The position numbers were made by a program, and so were the translations under genes. This document shows, in pieces, positions 8,916 through 18,740 of a stretch of 64,000 bases of DNA. The first letter of the stretch is position 1. Each line of letters begins with the position of its first letter. This stretch comes from Liminaster sp017519885 (lineage in GTDB: Bacteria; Bacteroidota; Bacteroidia; Bacteroidales; UBA3663). The stretch spans positions 1-64,000 of the forward strand of contig JAFWRO010000015.1 of NCBI GenBank assembly GCA_017519885.1. Direction: 5' to 3'. The notes under the pieces were generated by a model. That model saw only the letters and a program-made list of their open reading frames with translations, ran no database searches and had not been told where the DNA came from.

Positions 8916-11900
8916 TTAGAATGTAATGCTTGCACCGAAGACAAGCTTCTTTGAGGTTGGGAAGACACCCTTGTCGAGGCCCATCGAGCTTCCTGTACCA
9001 GTGGTCTCGGGGTCGAAGCCTGGATATTTGGTGAAGGTGAAGTAGTCTTCGAGCGAGCCATAGATACGCATGTTGCTGATGAAGACCTTGCTGAGCCAAG
9101 CCTTTGGCAGGCTGTAGCCGAGCTGGATCTGCTTGATCTTGAAGTACGAGCCATCGTAAACCACAGCGTCAGACATCAGATACTTGTCGTAGTCGGTAGC
9201 ACCAGCACGTGGCTTCGAGCCATTGCGGTTGCTCTCGGTCCAGCGGTCGTTGGTGAACTCGGTCAGACGGTTGGTGGGGTAGTCGGCACGGTTGATGAGG
9301 CAGTAGATATCGTTGCCCACAGCACCGGAACCGAACATGATGAAGTCAATGCCCTTCCAAGCTGCGTTGAGGGTGATACCGAAGTTCATCGATGCCATAC
9401 CCTTACCGATTTCGGTCTTATCCTCAGGACCGATCTGGCCGTCGCCGTTCACGTCGTAGAACTCGGGGTTGCCAGTCTCGGGATTAATGCCCTTGAACTT
9501 ATATCCGTAGAAGTACCAAGCCGGGTGATCGACCTCGAAGCGGGTTACGGCACCGTTCACGTGGAAGGTAGCGCCGTCCATACCGCTGGTGAGCGATGGG
9601 TGAATGTAGGTAACTTCGTTCTTGAGGGTCGAGAGGTTAGCGCGGATGCCATAGTGGAAGTCCTTGCCAATCTGATCCTGCCAACCGAGTTCGAACTCGA
9701 AGCCTTCGTTGCGGATGTCACCGGCGTTGATGGGTGATTCAGTAAGACCAGTGATGTAGGAGAGGGCTGCACCTGTCACGATGAGGTCCTTAGTGTTCTT
9801 GCGGAACCAGTCCATGGTGAACGACAGGCGGTTCTTGAGGAAGCGAGCGTCCACACCGACGTTGGTCTGCTCGGAGGTTTCCCACTTCAAGTTGGGGTTG
9901 CCAGCCGATGAAGGAGCGTAGGTCGTGATATAACCAAAGTCGGCATCAGCGGGATGAGAAGCATAGCTGGCTGACTTGGCGATGGTCTTGGCATACATGT
10001 AGTTGCCGAGGGAAGCGATTGAACCGTTCTGGCCCCAGGAAGCACGAAGCTTCAAGAAGTCAAGCCAACCACGGGTGCTTTCCATGAACTTCTCCTGAGT
10101 AAGGGTGTAACCGAGGGATACGCCATTGAAGTAGCCCCAGCGGTTGTCGATAGGAAGGATGGAGCTGTCGGCTGCGTCAGCACGGAAGTTGTACTGTACG
10201 AGGTACTTGCCCTGGTAGTCGTAAGATGCACGGCCGAAGTAGGCAAGCTTGCGGATGTAGTTTGCCTCACCGCCAGAGATGCTCTTGGTAGCGGTTGGGG
10301 TAGCGTAAGCGATGTACCAGAAGGTGGGCAGGTCCTGCAATACGCCGTAGTCCTCTTTACTGCCGTTGGTGCCGCCTGATACGCCGAAGGTACGGTTCTC
10401 GCTGTAGGAGCTACCAATCATGAGGCCGAGGTTGTGAACGCGGTTGAAGGTCTGGTTCCAGTTGGCGAAGTTTTCCCACTGATAATAAACAGTGTTGTTG
10501 TCACCAGCGCTGAGGTTGACGAAGTTCTGGCTGGACTTCTCGCTGCCGTAGTAGTCGCGGGTTACGCCGTACGACTCGTTGTTGCTCATCTGATAGCTGA
10601 GACGAGAGGTAATGACCACGTGAGGGATAGCGCTGAAGTTGAGCAAGGTGGTGCCGTTGATGTTGAACATGCGGTTCTTGGTGAACGAGCTTGCACGCGA
10701 GATGAGCGGGTTGGCACCCTCGAGGGTCACGTAAGGCGAAATGCCGTAGAATGTGCCGTCGCCAGGACCATAGAGACGTGGACCTGTGCCAGCCTGCCAA
10801 GCATCGTAGGCTCTGCGCATCGAGGCGGGCATATCGTTCACAGTGTAGTAGGGCTTGGTCATTGGGTCGAACTGGAGAGCGGTCAAGAAGGTAGAGCCGT
10901 ACTCGGAACCTTCGCCTACCGACTGGATCTTCATGTGTGAGATCTGGTTGTTGGTGTTCAACTCGAGCCAAGGCTTGATCTTCCAGGTGGCATTGATCAT
11001 GCCGGTGAGACGACGGAAGGTGTCACTGTCGCCCTTCACGGTGCCGTTGTTGTTGAGGTAAGAGGTCGAAACGTAGATCGAACCCTTGTCAGAACCTGCG
11101 GAGAAGGTGAGGTTGTGGCGCTGCATGAGGCTCCTCTCGAAGAGCTCGTCAATCCAGTTGGTGCTGGTCTTGCCATCCCAGTTCTGGTCGATGACGCTCT
11201 GAGCAATCACGTTGCTCTCCTTTACATAGTAATTGATAAACTCCTGTGAGTCCATCAGTTCGGGAACTTTTGCGATGCTCTGGCTTGAGATCTGCATATC
11301 GTACTTGATCTGGCCATTGCCCTTACCTTTCTTAGTGGTGATGAGGATCACACCGTTGCCTGCCGATGCACCGTAGATGGCAGCCGAAGCGCCGTCCTTC
11401 AGTACCTCCATCGACTCGATGTCGTTGGGGTCGATGCCACGGATGCTGCGTGCGATACGACCGTCGATGACGTAGAGAGGATCAGACGAGCCGTTCGAAC
11501 CGATACCACGGATGCGGACGGTGGGCTGTCCGCCAGGACCTGCCGAACCAGAGAGCTGAACGCCTGCGGTCTTGCCCTGCAGGGCCTGCGAAGCGTCGGT
11601 GATGGTACGGGCTTCCATGTCCTCGCTCTTCACCGAGCTGACGGCACCGGTAAGAGAGCTCTTCTTCTGAACACCGTAACCGATGACCACGGTCTCTTCG
11701 AGAAGCTTGTTGTCCTCCTCGAGGGTGATCTTCATGCCGGTAGCGGCCTTCATGTTCTTGGTGGTGTAGCCCACGAAGCTGAACTGGAGGGTAGCGCCAG
11801 ACTTCACGGCGAGGTCGAAGTTGCCGTCGAGGTCGGTCACTGTACCGTTCGTTGTTCCAAGTTCGACGACGGCAACGCCAATCATTGGCTCACCCATTTC

Positions 11901-12026
11901 GTCAACTACGGTGCCTGATGCGCGGTTCTGAGCCTGTGCAAGGACAGGGAAAAGCGCTGTGAGGCAAAGCATGGTAAGGACGGTGCGCAATGCATGTCCT
12001 ACTTTACAAAGCTGAATTGTTCGCAT
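8916..12026 (-). CDS. SusC/RagA-family TonB-dependent outer-membrane transporter
   Basis: The 1036-residue protein imports oligosaccharides across the outer membrane using TonB energy. It shows a signal peptide ending near AQAQ, a carboxypeptidase-regulatory-like domain (about 35-110, ASGTVVDEMGEPMIGV), a plug domain starting around the VVIGYGVQKKSSLTGAV segment, then a long beta-barrel ending in Phe (LVFGASITF). SusC signature blocks GKTAGVQLSG and RIRGIGSNGSSDPLYVIDG are present. It is the second gene of the operon, 57 bp after a GH3, and is followed by its SusD partner. Confidence 0.96.
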   Translation of the reverse strand: MRTIQLCKVGHALRTVLTMLCLTALFPVLAQAQNRASGTVVDEMGEPMIGVAVVELGTTNGTVTDLDGNFDLAVKSGATLQFSFVGYTTKNMKAATGMKITLEEDNKLLEETVVIGYGVQKKSSLTGAVSSVKSEDMEARTITDASQALQGKTAGVQLSGSAGPGGQPTVRIRGIGSNGSSDPLYVIDGRIARSIRGIDPNDIESMEVLKDGASAAIYGASAGNGVILITTKKGKGNGQIKYDMQISSQSIAKVPELMDSQEFINYYVKESNVIAQSVIDQNWDGKTSTNWIDELFERSLMQRHNLTFSAGSDKGSIYVSTSYLNNNGTVKGDSDTFRRLTGMINATWKIKPWLELNTNNQISHMKIQSVGEGSEYGSTFLTALQFDPMTKPYYTVNDMPASMRRAYDAWQAGTGPRLYGPGDGTFYGISPYVTLEGANPLISRASSFTKNRMFNINGTTLLNFSAIPHVVITSRLSYQMSNNESYGVTRDYYGSEKSSQNFVNLSAGDNNTVYYQWENFANWNQTFNRVHNLGLMIGSSYSENRTFGVSGGTNGSKEDYGVLQDLPTFWYIAYATPTATKSISGGEANYIRKLAYFGRASYDYQGKYLVQYNFRADAADSSILPIDNRWGYFNGVSLGYTLTQEKFMESTRGWLDFLKLRASWGQNGSIASLGNYMYAKTIAKSASYASHPADADFGYITTYAPSSAGNPNLKWETSEQTNVGVDARFLKNRLSFTMDWFRKNTKDLIVTGAALSYITGLTESPINAGDIRNEGFEFELGWQDQIGKDFHYGIRANLSTLKNEVTYIHPSLTSGMDGATFHVNGAVTRFEVDHPAWYFYGYKFKGINPETGNPEFYDVNGDGQIGPEDKTEIGKGMASMNFGITLNAAWKGIDFIMFGSGAVGNDIYCLINRADYPTNRLTEFTNDRWTESNRNGSKPRAGATDYDKYLMSDAVVYDGSYFKIKQIQLGYSLPKAWLSKVFISNMRIYGSLEDYFTFTKYPGFDPETTGTGSSMGLDKGVFPTSKKLVFGASITF

Positions 12027-12083
12027 GTGCTTTTGGTTTTGTTAGTAAATAAAAGTGTTGGAAAATATTTGAAATAAAAAGAA

Positions 12084-14477
12084 TCACTTCTTCGAGAGCA
12101 TCGTGCTGCGCACGATCTTCTGCTTGGGAGCCATCACGTTGTGAACCTTCTCGACGCGAGCCTTGGCAACACGCTGGGTGGCGGTGGCGCGAACGTCGGC
12201 CGACGAAGCTGCAACCATCCAAGTGTAGATGCCCTTGTCGAGTACCCAGGCCGAAGCCTTTTCGTCGAACGAAGCCATATCCATGGTGTTCCAGGTCAGT
12301 TTGAGTGTCTCACTGTCGCCGGGCTTCAGGCTGCGGGTCTTGCCGAAGTCCTTAAGTTCCTTGCTGGGCTTGTCGAGGCGACCCTTGGGAGCACGGACGT
12401 AGAGCTGAACCACTTCACGACCTGCCACCTTGCCGGTGTTGGTGACCTTCACTTCCATCTGGCACTTGTCGCCATCGATAGCCGACGAAACGATCTCGTA
12501 GTCGAAGGTGGTGTAGGAGAGGCCGAAGCCGAAGGGGAAGGAGACGGGCTTCTGATAGGTGTCGAAGTAACGATAACCGATGTAGATGTCCTCGGCATAG
12601 ACGGTGTAATCGACGTCCTTCACCTCAACGGGCTCAGCCTGGCGCTGTGCACGCTCGGCAGCATCCTTGGCGCTGCCACCACTGAAGGCGCGGCGGAATG
12701 CCGACATGTCGAACACGTAGTCGGCGGGGAAGTTCTGGTCGGCTGGAGCATCGCCATAGGCAACCTGCCAGGTCATTGGGAGACGGCCCGAAGGATTCAC
12801 CTTGCCGGTGAGCACGTCCATCACGCTGTTGCCGCATTCCTGACCAGGCTCGAAGGCGCAGAGGATGGCATCGACTTCGGCAGCAACGGGAGCAGTCTCG
12901 ACAGGACCGCAGACGTTGAGCACAAGGATGACGGGCTTGCCAGCCTGATGATAGGCCTCGGCTACGGCGTGGATCATATCCTTCTCAAGGTCGGTGAGGA
13001 AGAAGTGCTCGCGCTTGCGGTCGGCACCTTCGCCACTGGTGCGACCCAGGGTGATGACTGCCACGTCGTTGTTCTTTACGTTTTCGGCGAGTACGTTAGC
13101 CTGTGGAACCCATTCGCCAGCACGGAGAGGAGCGGTGATGCTGAAGGGAGGCATGCCGTCGGGATAGTTCTTCTTGTTCTCGTCGGCGATGTGCTGCTTG
13201 TAGGTTTTGGCGAGGCTCATGTCGGGCTTGATGCCGGCCTTGCGGGCTGCCTCGACGAGGCTAACGATGTAGGGACCAACGTTGGTGCCACCGAAGCCCA
13301 TGGCGGCGGGAACCATATCATAAGAGGTGCAGCCGTAGAGGGCGATGCCCTTCACATTGTCGGCAGCGAATGGCAGAGCAGCAACTGCGCCACCCTTCAC
13401 TGGCTCGTTCTTGAGCAGTACCATCGACTCGGCACCAAACTTGCGAACTGCCTCGGCATGGGCCTTGAGGTCGGTCTCGTTGGGATAGACATATCCGTTG
13501 GGGGTGTGGCACTTGAGCACGAACTCGAGGGTGCGGCGTACCGAACGGTCGATGAGTTCCATCGAGAGTGTGCCGTCCTGAGCTGCCTTGAGGAGCGCCT
13601 CGCGCTGACGTGGCTGACCGGGCTGCAGCATGTCGTTGCCTGCCTTGATGCTGGCCACGGCATCCTTGCCGGCGTTCCAGTCGCTCATCACCAGTCCGTC
13701 CCATCCCCACTCGTCGCGGAGAATGGTCTCGGTGAGTTCGACGTTCTCACAGGTGTAGAGGCCCTGGGCACGGTTGTAGGAGGTCATGATGCTCCAAGGA
13801 TTGGACTCCTTGACAGCAATCTCGAAATTCTTTAAATAAAGTTCGCGTAACGCGCGCTGCGAGAGACGCGAGTCGTTGTTGTTGCGGTTGGTCTCCTGGT
13901 TGTTGATGGCGAAGTGCTTCAGGCAGGTGCCCGAACCCTTGCTCTGGATGCCACGGATGAAACCGGCAGCAATCTTGCCGGCCAGCACGGGATCCTCGGA
14001 GTAGTACTCGTTGTTGCGGCCGCAAAGAGCCGAACGCATCAGGTTGACGCCGGGAGCCAGCAGAACGTCGAGGCCGAAGTCGCGAACCTCTTCGCCGATG
14101 ACCTTGCCCAGCTGATAGGCAGCGTCCTGGTCGAACGAGGCAGCCACGTTGGTCTCCGAAGGAATCTCGGTGGTGATGTAGGTCTTGCTGTCCCACTCAC
14201 GCGTGCGTGTCATGTGTAAACGATGTGGGCCATCGGCAAGATAAGCCGACTGGATACCGAGACGAGGGATGTCGCGGGTGCGACCGGCAGTGCCGGGGAA
14301 CTTCACCTCTTCGCCCATGGCCATACCGCAACCGATGAGCAGGTCGATCTTCTCCTCGGTAGTCATGGCGGCGATGACTTGCTCCACGTTGCTGGAGTTC
14401 AATTTGGGCTGTGCAGTGAGCGTCGTGGCAGCGAGGGCCAGAACGGTCAAAGTCTGTGTTCTTGAGTAGTGTTTCAT
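12084..14477 (-). CDS. Glycoside hydrolase family 3 exo-glycosidase, first gene of the operon
   Basis: The 797-residue enzyme has a GH3 N-terminal barrel, a GH3 C-terminal domain and a fibronectin-III-like tail. The nucleophile Asp is near residue 266 in LVMSDW. The start at 14477 gives a signal peptide (MKHYSRTQTLTVLALAATTLTAQ) with no lipobox, so it is probably periplasmic and soluble. The 50 upstream codons of the open frame overlap the promoter and are not believed. It is similar in layout to the GH3 at the other end of the operon but diverged, so the two may differ in substrate. A -7 box at 14510-14517 lies 33 bp upstream. Confidence 0.9.
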   Translation of the reverse strand: MKHYSRTQTLTVLALAATTLTAQPKLNSSNVEQVIAAMTTEEKIDLLIGCGMAMGEEVKFPGTAGRTRDIPRLGIQSAYLADGPHRLHMTRTREWDSKTYITTEIPSETNVAASFDQDAAYQLGKVIGEEVRDFGLDVLLAPGVNLMRSALCGRNNEYYSEDPVLAGKIAAGFIRGIQSKGSGTCLKHFAINNQETNRNNNDSRLSQRALRELYLKNFEIAVKESNPWSIMTSYNRAQGLYTCENVELTETILRDEWGWDGLVMSDWNAGKDAVASIKAGNDMLQPGQPRQREALLKAAQDGTLSMELIDRSVRRTLEFVLKCHTPNGYVYPNETDLKAHAEAVRKFGAESMVLLKNEPVKGGAVAALPFAADNVKGIALYGCTSYDMVPAAMGFGGTNVGPYIVSLVEAARKAGIKPDMSLAKTYKQHIADENKKNYPDGMPPFSITAPLRAGEWVPQANVLAENVKNNDVAVITLGRTSGEGADRKREHFFLTDLEKDMIHAVAEAYHQAGKPVILVLNVCGPVETAPVAAEVDAILCAFEPGQECGNSVMDVLTGKVNPSGRLPMTWQVAYGDAPADQNFPADYVFDMSAFRRAFSGGSAKDAAERAQRQAEPVEVKDVDYTVYAEDIYIGYRYFDTYQKPVSFPFGFGLSYTTFDYEIVSSAIDGDKCQMEVKVTNTGKVAGREVVQLYVRAPKGRLDKPSKELKDFGKTRSLKPGDSETLKLTWNTMDMASFDEKASAWVLDKGIYTWMVAASSADVRATATQRVAKARVEKVHNVMAPKQKIVRSTMLSKK

Positions 14478-14509
14478 CTTGTAATGTTTGGATCTCTGTT
14501 TTTGCGGTG

Positions 14510-14517
14510 CAAAGGTA
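14510..14517 (-). promoter_or_regulatory. -7 box of the GH3/SusCD operon promoter
   Basis: Read on the minus strand this is TACCTTTG, a match to the Bacteroidetes housekeeping -7 box TANNTTTG. It lies 33 bp before the GH3 start codon. The -33 box is not clear, which would fit a promoter that needs the divergent hybrid regulator. Confidence 0.6.
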
Positions 14518-14611
14518 GCGGGTTTTTTACAAAAAATGGTTTCCGATTTGTTTGGAAATGTTATGAAAACGTCCAAATCCTTTAGATTTTGTACAAAATT
14601 CCCCTTTTTTC

Positions 14612-14642
14612 TTGTTTTTTCATCCAAAATAGACTAAATTTG
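14612..14642 (+). promoter_or_regulatory. Promoter of the hybrid two-component regulator
   Basis: TTGT at 14612-14615 and TAAATTTG at 14635-14642 are separated by 19 bp, matching the Bacteroidetes primary-sigma promoter. Transcription would start about 20 nt before the GTG codon at 14669, which supports that start. Confidence 0.65.
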
Positions 14643-14668
14643 CACCCTGTAAAACATATCTTATCACC

Positions 14669-17600
14669 GTGAAACGTTTTTGTATTTTTGCCCTCCTTCT
14701 TGTGCTTCTGATGGCCTGTCACCGGTCGTCGGAGGTGGTTGTCGAGACCGATTCCCAGAGTGTGCAGGTCTCGTCGGACCTCTCCAACCAGCGCGTCATG
14801 TCCATCGTCCAGGACACCCACGGATATATATGGATTGCCACCTATCGCGGCTTGAACCGACTGGATGGCAACCAGGTGCATCAGTATTACTGCAATGACA
14901 AGCCCGATGGCCTGCCCGACGACCAGGTGCGCAACCTGCATTGTGACCAGCAAGGCCGACTGTGGGTGGTGACCAAGAACGGCGTGGCAATCTACAACGG
15001 GATGGATGCTTTCACCCATGTGAACATCCCCGACCGCACCCTCCTTCCGCAGAACATCGCCGAAAACAGTCGCGGCGAGATCTTCCTGCTTATGACCGGC
15101 CAGGTGTTGCGCTACAATGCTGCTGACAATGCCTTTGAACCTCTTCTGTCGAATATCCCCTTCTCGGGTTATTCCGACAACCAGATGTTCTTCGACTCGG
15201 AGGACAACCTTTGGATTGTCACCCAGCAGGGCGCCTATTGTTACAGCACGGTGACAGGACGGCGTGTGCTGGCACTCGACCAACTGGAGCATCCTATCGA
15301 AAAGTCAATCATCATCGAATCGCGACTCTGGCTGGCCTTGCGCGATGAGGGTTTTAAAATATATGATATAGGAGAGCGGCGTTGGGAGGAGCCCGATCCC
15401 GTCCTGACACGGGATGACCGGTTGAAACAGGCCAATGTGCTGTCGCTGCTTTTCATTCCGACAGCCAATGTCCTGCTGATCGGCACCTCGATGGGTATGT
15501 TCGACTACCGCATAAACAGGCAGGAACTGCTGCATCAGTCCGACCTTGGCTTCCCCTTTGAAGAACCTCGTTTCAACGTCGATCATTTCATGTTCGACCG
15601 AAGCAGGAATCTCTGGTATTGCAGCAGCACGAAGGGCTATGAGGTGCATAGCAACTTCGAGCGTTCGTTCATTGCCGACAACTACCTGCGTGCAACATTC
15701 GATGACGTGCCGGTGACTTCGGTGGCCGTAGAGGGGGAACATCGCCTCTGGATAGCCACCCAGCCTAAGGGCCTTTGGTCGTACGACCTCAAGACACATC
15801 ACATCCACCAATATTCGTCGCAATATCTGACTCGATTGTTCGATGATGTGTCGCAGATCTACTACTGCATGTTCGACAGCCGGGGCAATCTGTGGTTGTG
15901 CTGCATGCCAGGCACGGTGTTCTGTTTCCGACCTGAGGGGGAAGAGTTGAAGCTGGTGGACAAGTATGCCATCGAACTGCCCATCGTCCTTGCCGAAACC
16001 TCCGACCACACCATCTGTGTGGGAACCTACAGCAACAGTTATTTCACCAAACGTGCCCAAGACAACCACTTCGAAGAGCATTACATCCTGACGAACAGCC
16101 TTTCGTACATGGCCAACCTGCTGCAGCTGAGTGACGGACGAACGGCTGCGCTGGTCAAAGGCCAGGCTTTGCGCATGTTCTCACTTGGACATACTGAGCT
16201 TGAGCCACCGCTCATTGCCGATTCGGCCGTGGACCGATGCGTCGAGCGCGGAATCTTCCTGCCCAGCGCCTTGCGACAGGACGACGAAGGCAACCTCTGG
16301 ATAGGCACGGTGAGCAATGGCCTGATGCGCTACGAGCTCAGCAGTGGCAACCTTGAATCGATACCCGGGGCTCCCTGCCAGGACATTGCCAGCATCGAGG
16401 AGGACCTGCATGGCAACCTGTGGGTCAGCACGCTGCATGGCTTGGGATGTTATGACCCCAAGTCACGGAAGTTCTCGAATTACTATAAGAGTGACGGATT
16501 GAACGGCAACGAGTTCTACGACCGCTGTTCGTGCAAACTGCCCGATGGTCGTCTGGTATTCGGTGGCGAACATGGCCTCACCATCTTCCACCCCGATCGC
16601 ATCAGCGGCAAGAGCGAGGCATCCATTCATCTCGAGGATCTTCGCGTCAACAACCAGCTGGTGCGGCCTTCGGCGACTGGGCCCATCAATCAAACTCTAT
16701 GTCTGTCGGATGTCGTGCACCTCAGGTATGACCAGAACAATTTCAGCATCTCGTATTCGGCCCTCGATTTCGGCGATGGCCTGCGTTTCAGCTACCAATA
16801 TAAACTTGAAGGATTCAACGACCAGTGGATTGATGCCATGCAGTCGAACGAGGCATACTTCTCGAACATCCCTGCCGGCGATTACGCTTTCAGTGTCCGA
16901 GTGTTGAGCGGAGGTCAGCAGAATGTTCTTGCCGAGCGAACCATTCCCATCATCATCTCACCGGCCCTGTGGCTCACCTGGTGGGCAAAGCTGCTGTATG
17001 CACTTATCGGCTTTGTGCTGATCTGGTATCTCTTTGCCTCGGTGCAGCGCTTTCGTCTGGAACGCTGGACCCGACTGCAGACCAAACGTGAGCACGAGCA
17101 CGAGAAGCGCATCAACACGATGAACATGAGCTTCTTTGCCAACGTGTCGCACGAATTCCGCACACCGCTCACCATCATTGCCGCTCCACTTCGCCAACTG
17201 GTCGATGACAAGAGTCTGCCTGCCGAGACGCACGACACGCTGACCATCATGCAGCGCAGTGTGGATCGTATGTTGCGCCTGGTCAACCAGATGATGGACT
17301 TCCACAAACTCGAGGATGATGCCTTGCGGCTTGAAGTGCAGCGCCTTGATCTCGTGCAGGTGATCAACAATGTGCTGGAGACATTCAAGCTGCAGGCCCG
17401 CGAGAAGAACATCACGCTCACCTCGCATGGCCTCGAAGAGCCGTTCGTACAGTGGGTCGATCAGGACAAGGTCGAGAAGGTCATCTACAATCTTATCGGC
17501 AATGCCATCAAGTTTATTCCTTCGGGAAGTCACGTCGTGCTGGATTTCGACACCATCACACGTCAAGATGCTGCTGCTCGCGACCCCAGGGCCGCGGAAC

Positions 17601-18736
17601 TTCATGCCGAGCGCCTTGTCGAGATTCGTGTCTCCGACGATGGCCCCGGATTGCCCGAGAATGAACTTGACAAACTCTTCGACCGTTATTTCCAACTCTC
17701 TCGTCGGCAAACGGGTGTATTCCAATGGGGTACAGGCATCGGTCTTTACTTCTGCCGCAGGCTGGTGGAGCTTCATCAGGGACTCATCAGCGCAGCCAAT
17801 CGCTCGGATGGCAATACGGGTTCGGTATTCACGGTGCTGCTGCCTGTCGATGATGCATGCTATGCCGATGCCTTGCACCTCGAAGCCACTCCTTCTCAGG
17901 CTGCCGTCTATCCATTGTCACCGAATGCTGAAGGCAATGTGCCTGCTGATGCCGTTGTCGAGCAGGAGGATGTTAATGACGAGGACGAGCGTCCATCAAT
18001 CCTTGTGGTCGATGACGATGTGGAGATTGTGCGTTATCTGAAGACGCTGCTCGGGCAAACCTATCGGGTACGTTCGCGCTTTGATGCCGATGGTGCCCTG
18101 CAAGCCATTGCAAAGCAGGAGCCCGATATGATCTTGAGCGATGTGATGATGCCGAGGAAGGATGGTTACGAACTATGTCGCGAGATAAAGAACGACCCGC
18201 AGATCTGCCATATCCCTGTGGTGCTCGTTACGGCAAAGACCACCACTTCCGACCAGATCACAGGTCTCGATTGTGGAGCCGATGCCTACGTCAGCAAGCC
18301 TTTCGACCCCACCTATCTGCTTACGCTTATTGCCAACATCTTCAAGAACCGCGAGAATGTGCGCTCGTTGCTCACTGCGAATACGCAGACCTCGGGACTG
18401 GCCGACAACGTGCTTTCGCCCCAGGACAAGGCGTTCATGGACGAATTCTATGCCATCATGGAGAAGGAACTTTCGAATCCCGACCTCGACATCAACCACA
18501 TCACCGAGATCATGCACGTGTCGCGTTCGAAGTTCTACTACAAAGTGAAAGGCCTCACGGGTGAAAAACCTGGCAACTTCTTCCGACTCTTCAAGCTCAA
18601 TCGAGCTGCCGAACTTCTGCGCGAAGGCAAGTACAACGTCTCCGAAATCGCCGACATCACGGGCTTCAGTTCCCTTTCCTATTTCTCGGCAAGTTTCAAG
18701 AAGCAGTTCGGCGTGGCTCCGAGCGAGTTTACGTAA
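14669..18736 (+). CDS. Hybrid two-component system sensor/regulator (HTCS)
   Basis: The 1355-residue one-protein two-component system usually senses a periplasmic oligosaccharide and activates the neighbouring sus locus. In order: an N-terminal signal/anchor with a possible lipobox (LLMACH), a beta-propeller of Reg_prop repeats (about 35-690, motifs such as GYIWIATYRGLNRLDG and GNLWIGTVSNGL), a Y_Y_Y domain (about 695-765), one membrane span (about 775-800), HisKA with His near 828 in VSHEFRTP, HATPase_c, a receiver domain with the phospho-acceptor Asp in MILSDVMMP near 1157, and an AraC-type helix-turn-helix (about 1250-1355). The start is GTG. It is divergent from the GH3/SusCD operon, its likely target. 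Length is normal for the family. Confidence 0.95.
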   Translation: MKRFCIFALLLVLLMACHRSSEVVVETDSQSVQVSSDLSNQRVMSIVQDTHGYIWIATYRGLNRLDGNQVHQYYCNDKPDGLPDDQVRNLHCDQQGRLWVVTKNGVAIYNGMDAFTHVNIPDRTLLPQNIAENSRGEIFLLMTGQVLRYNAADNAFEPLLSNIPFSGYSDNQMFFDSEDNLWIVTQQGAYCYSTVTGRRVLALDQLEHPIEKSIIIESRLWLALRDEGFKIYDIGERRWEEPDPVLTRDDRLKQANVLSLLFIPTANVLLIGTSMGMFDYRINRQELLHQSDLGFPFEEPRFNVDHFMFDRSRNLWYCSSTKGYEVHSNFERSFIADNYLRATFDDVPVTSVAVEGEHRLWIATQPKGLWSYDLKTHHIHQYSSQYLTRLFDDVSQIYYCMFDSRGNLWLCCMPGTVFCFRPEGEELKLVDKYAIELPIVLAETSDHTICVGTYSNSYFTKRAQDNHFEEHYILTNSLSYMANLLQLSDGRTAALVKGQALRMFSLGHTELEPPLIADSAVDRCVERGIFLPSALRQDDEGNLWIGTVSNGLMRYELSSGNLESIPGAPCQDIASIEEDLHGNLWVSTLHGLGCYDPKSRKFSNYYKSDGLNGNEFYDRCSCKLPDGRLVFGGEHGLTIFHPDRISGKSEASIHLEDLRVNNQLVRPSATGPINQTLCLSDVVHLRYDQNNFSISYSALDFGDGLRFSYQYKLEGFNDQWIDAMQSNEAYFSNIPAGDYAFSVRVLSGGQQNVLAERTIPIIISPALWLTWWAKLLYALIGFVLIWYLFASVQRFRLERWTRLQTKREHEHEKRINTMNMSFFANVSHEFRTPLTIIAAPLRQLVDDKSLPAETHDTLTIMQRSVDRMLRLVNQMMDFHKLEDDALRLEVQRLDLVQVINNVLETFKLQAREKNITLTSHGLEEPFVQWVDQDKVEKVIYNLIGNAIKFIPSGSHVVLDFDTITRQDAAARDPRAAELHAERLVEIRVSDDGPGLPENELDKLFDRYFQLSRRQTGVFQWGTGIGLYFCRRLVELHQGLISAANRSDGNTGSVFTVLLPVDDACYADALHLEATPSQAAVYPLSPNAEGNVPADAVVEQEDVNDEDERPSILVVDDDVEIVRYLKTLLGQTYRVRSRFDADGALQAIAKQEPDMILSDVMMPRKDGYELCREIKNDPQICHIPVVLVTAKTTTSDQITGLDCGADAYVSKPFDPTYLLTLIANIFKNRENVRSLLTANTQTSGLADNVLSPQDKAFMDEFYAIMEKELSNPDLDINHITEIMHVSRSKFYYKVKGLTGEKPGNFFRLFKLNRAAELLREGKYNVSEIADITGFSSLSYFSASFKKQFGVAPSEFT

Positions 18737-18740
18737 ATCC

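Noticed and set aside
14549..14576. TTTGGA ... TCCAAA inverted repeat between GH3 and HTCS as the HTCS operator
   Set aside because: It lies in the divergent region and may matter, but HTCS proteins of the AraC type usually bind direct repeats and there is only one copy here to compare. Too weak to call.
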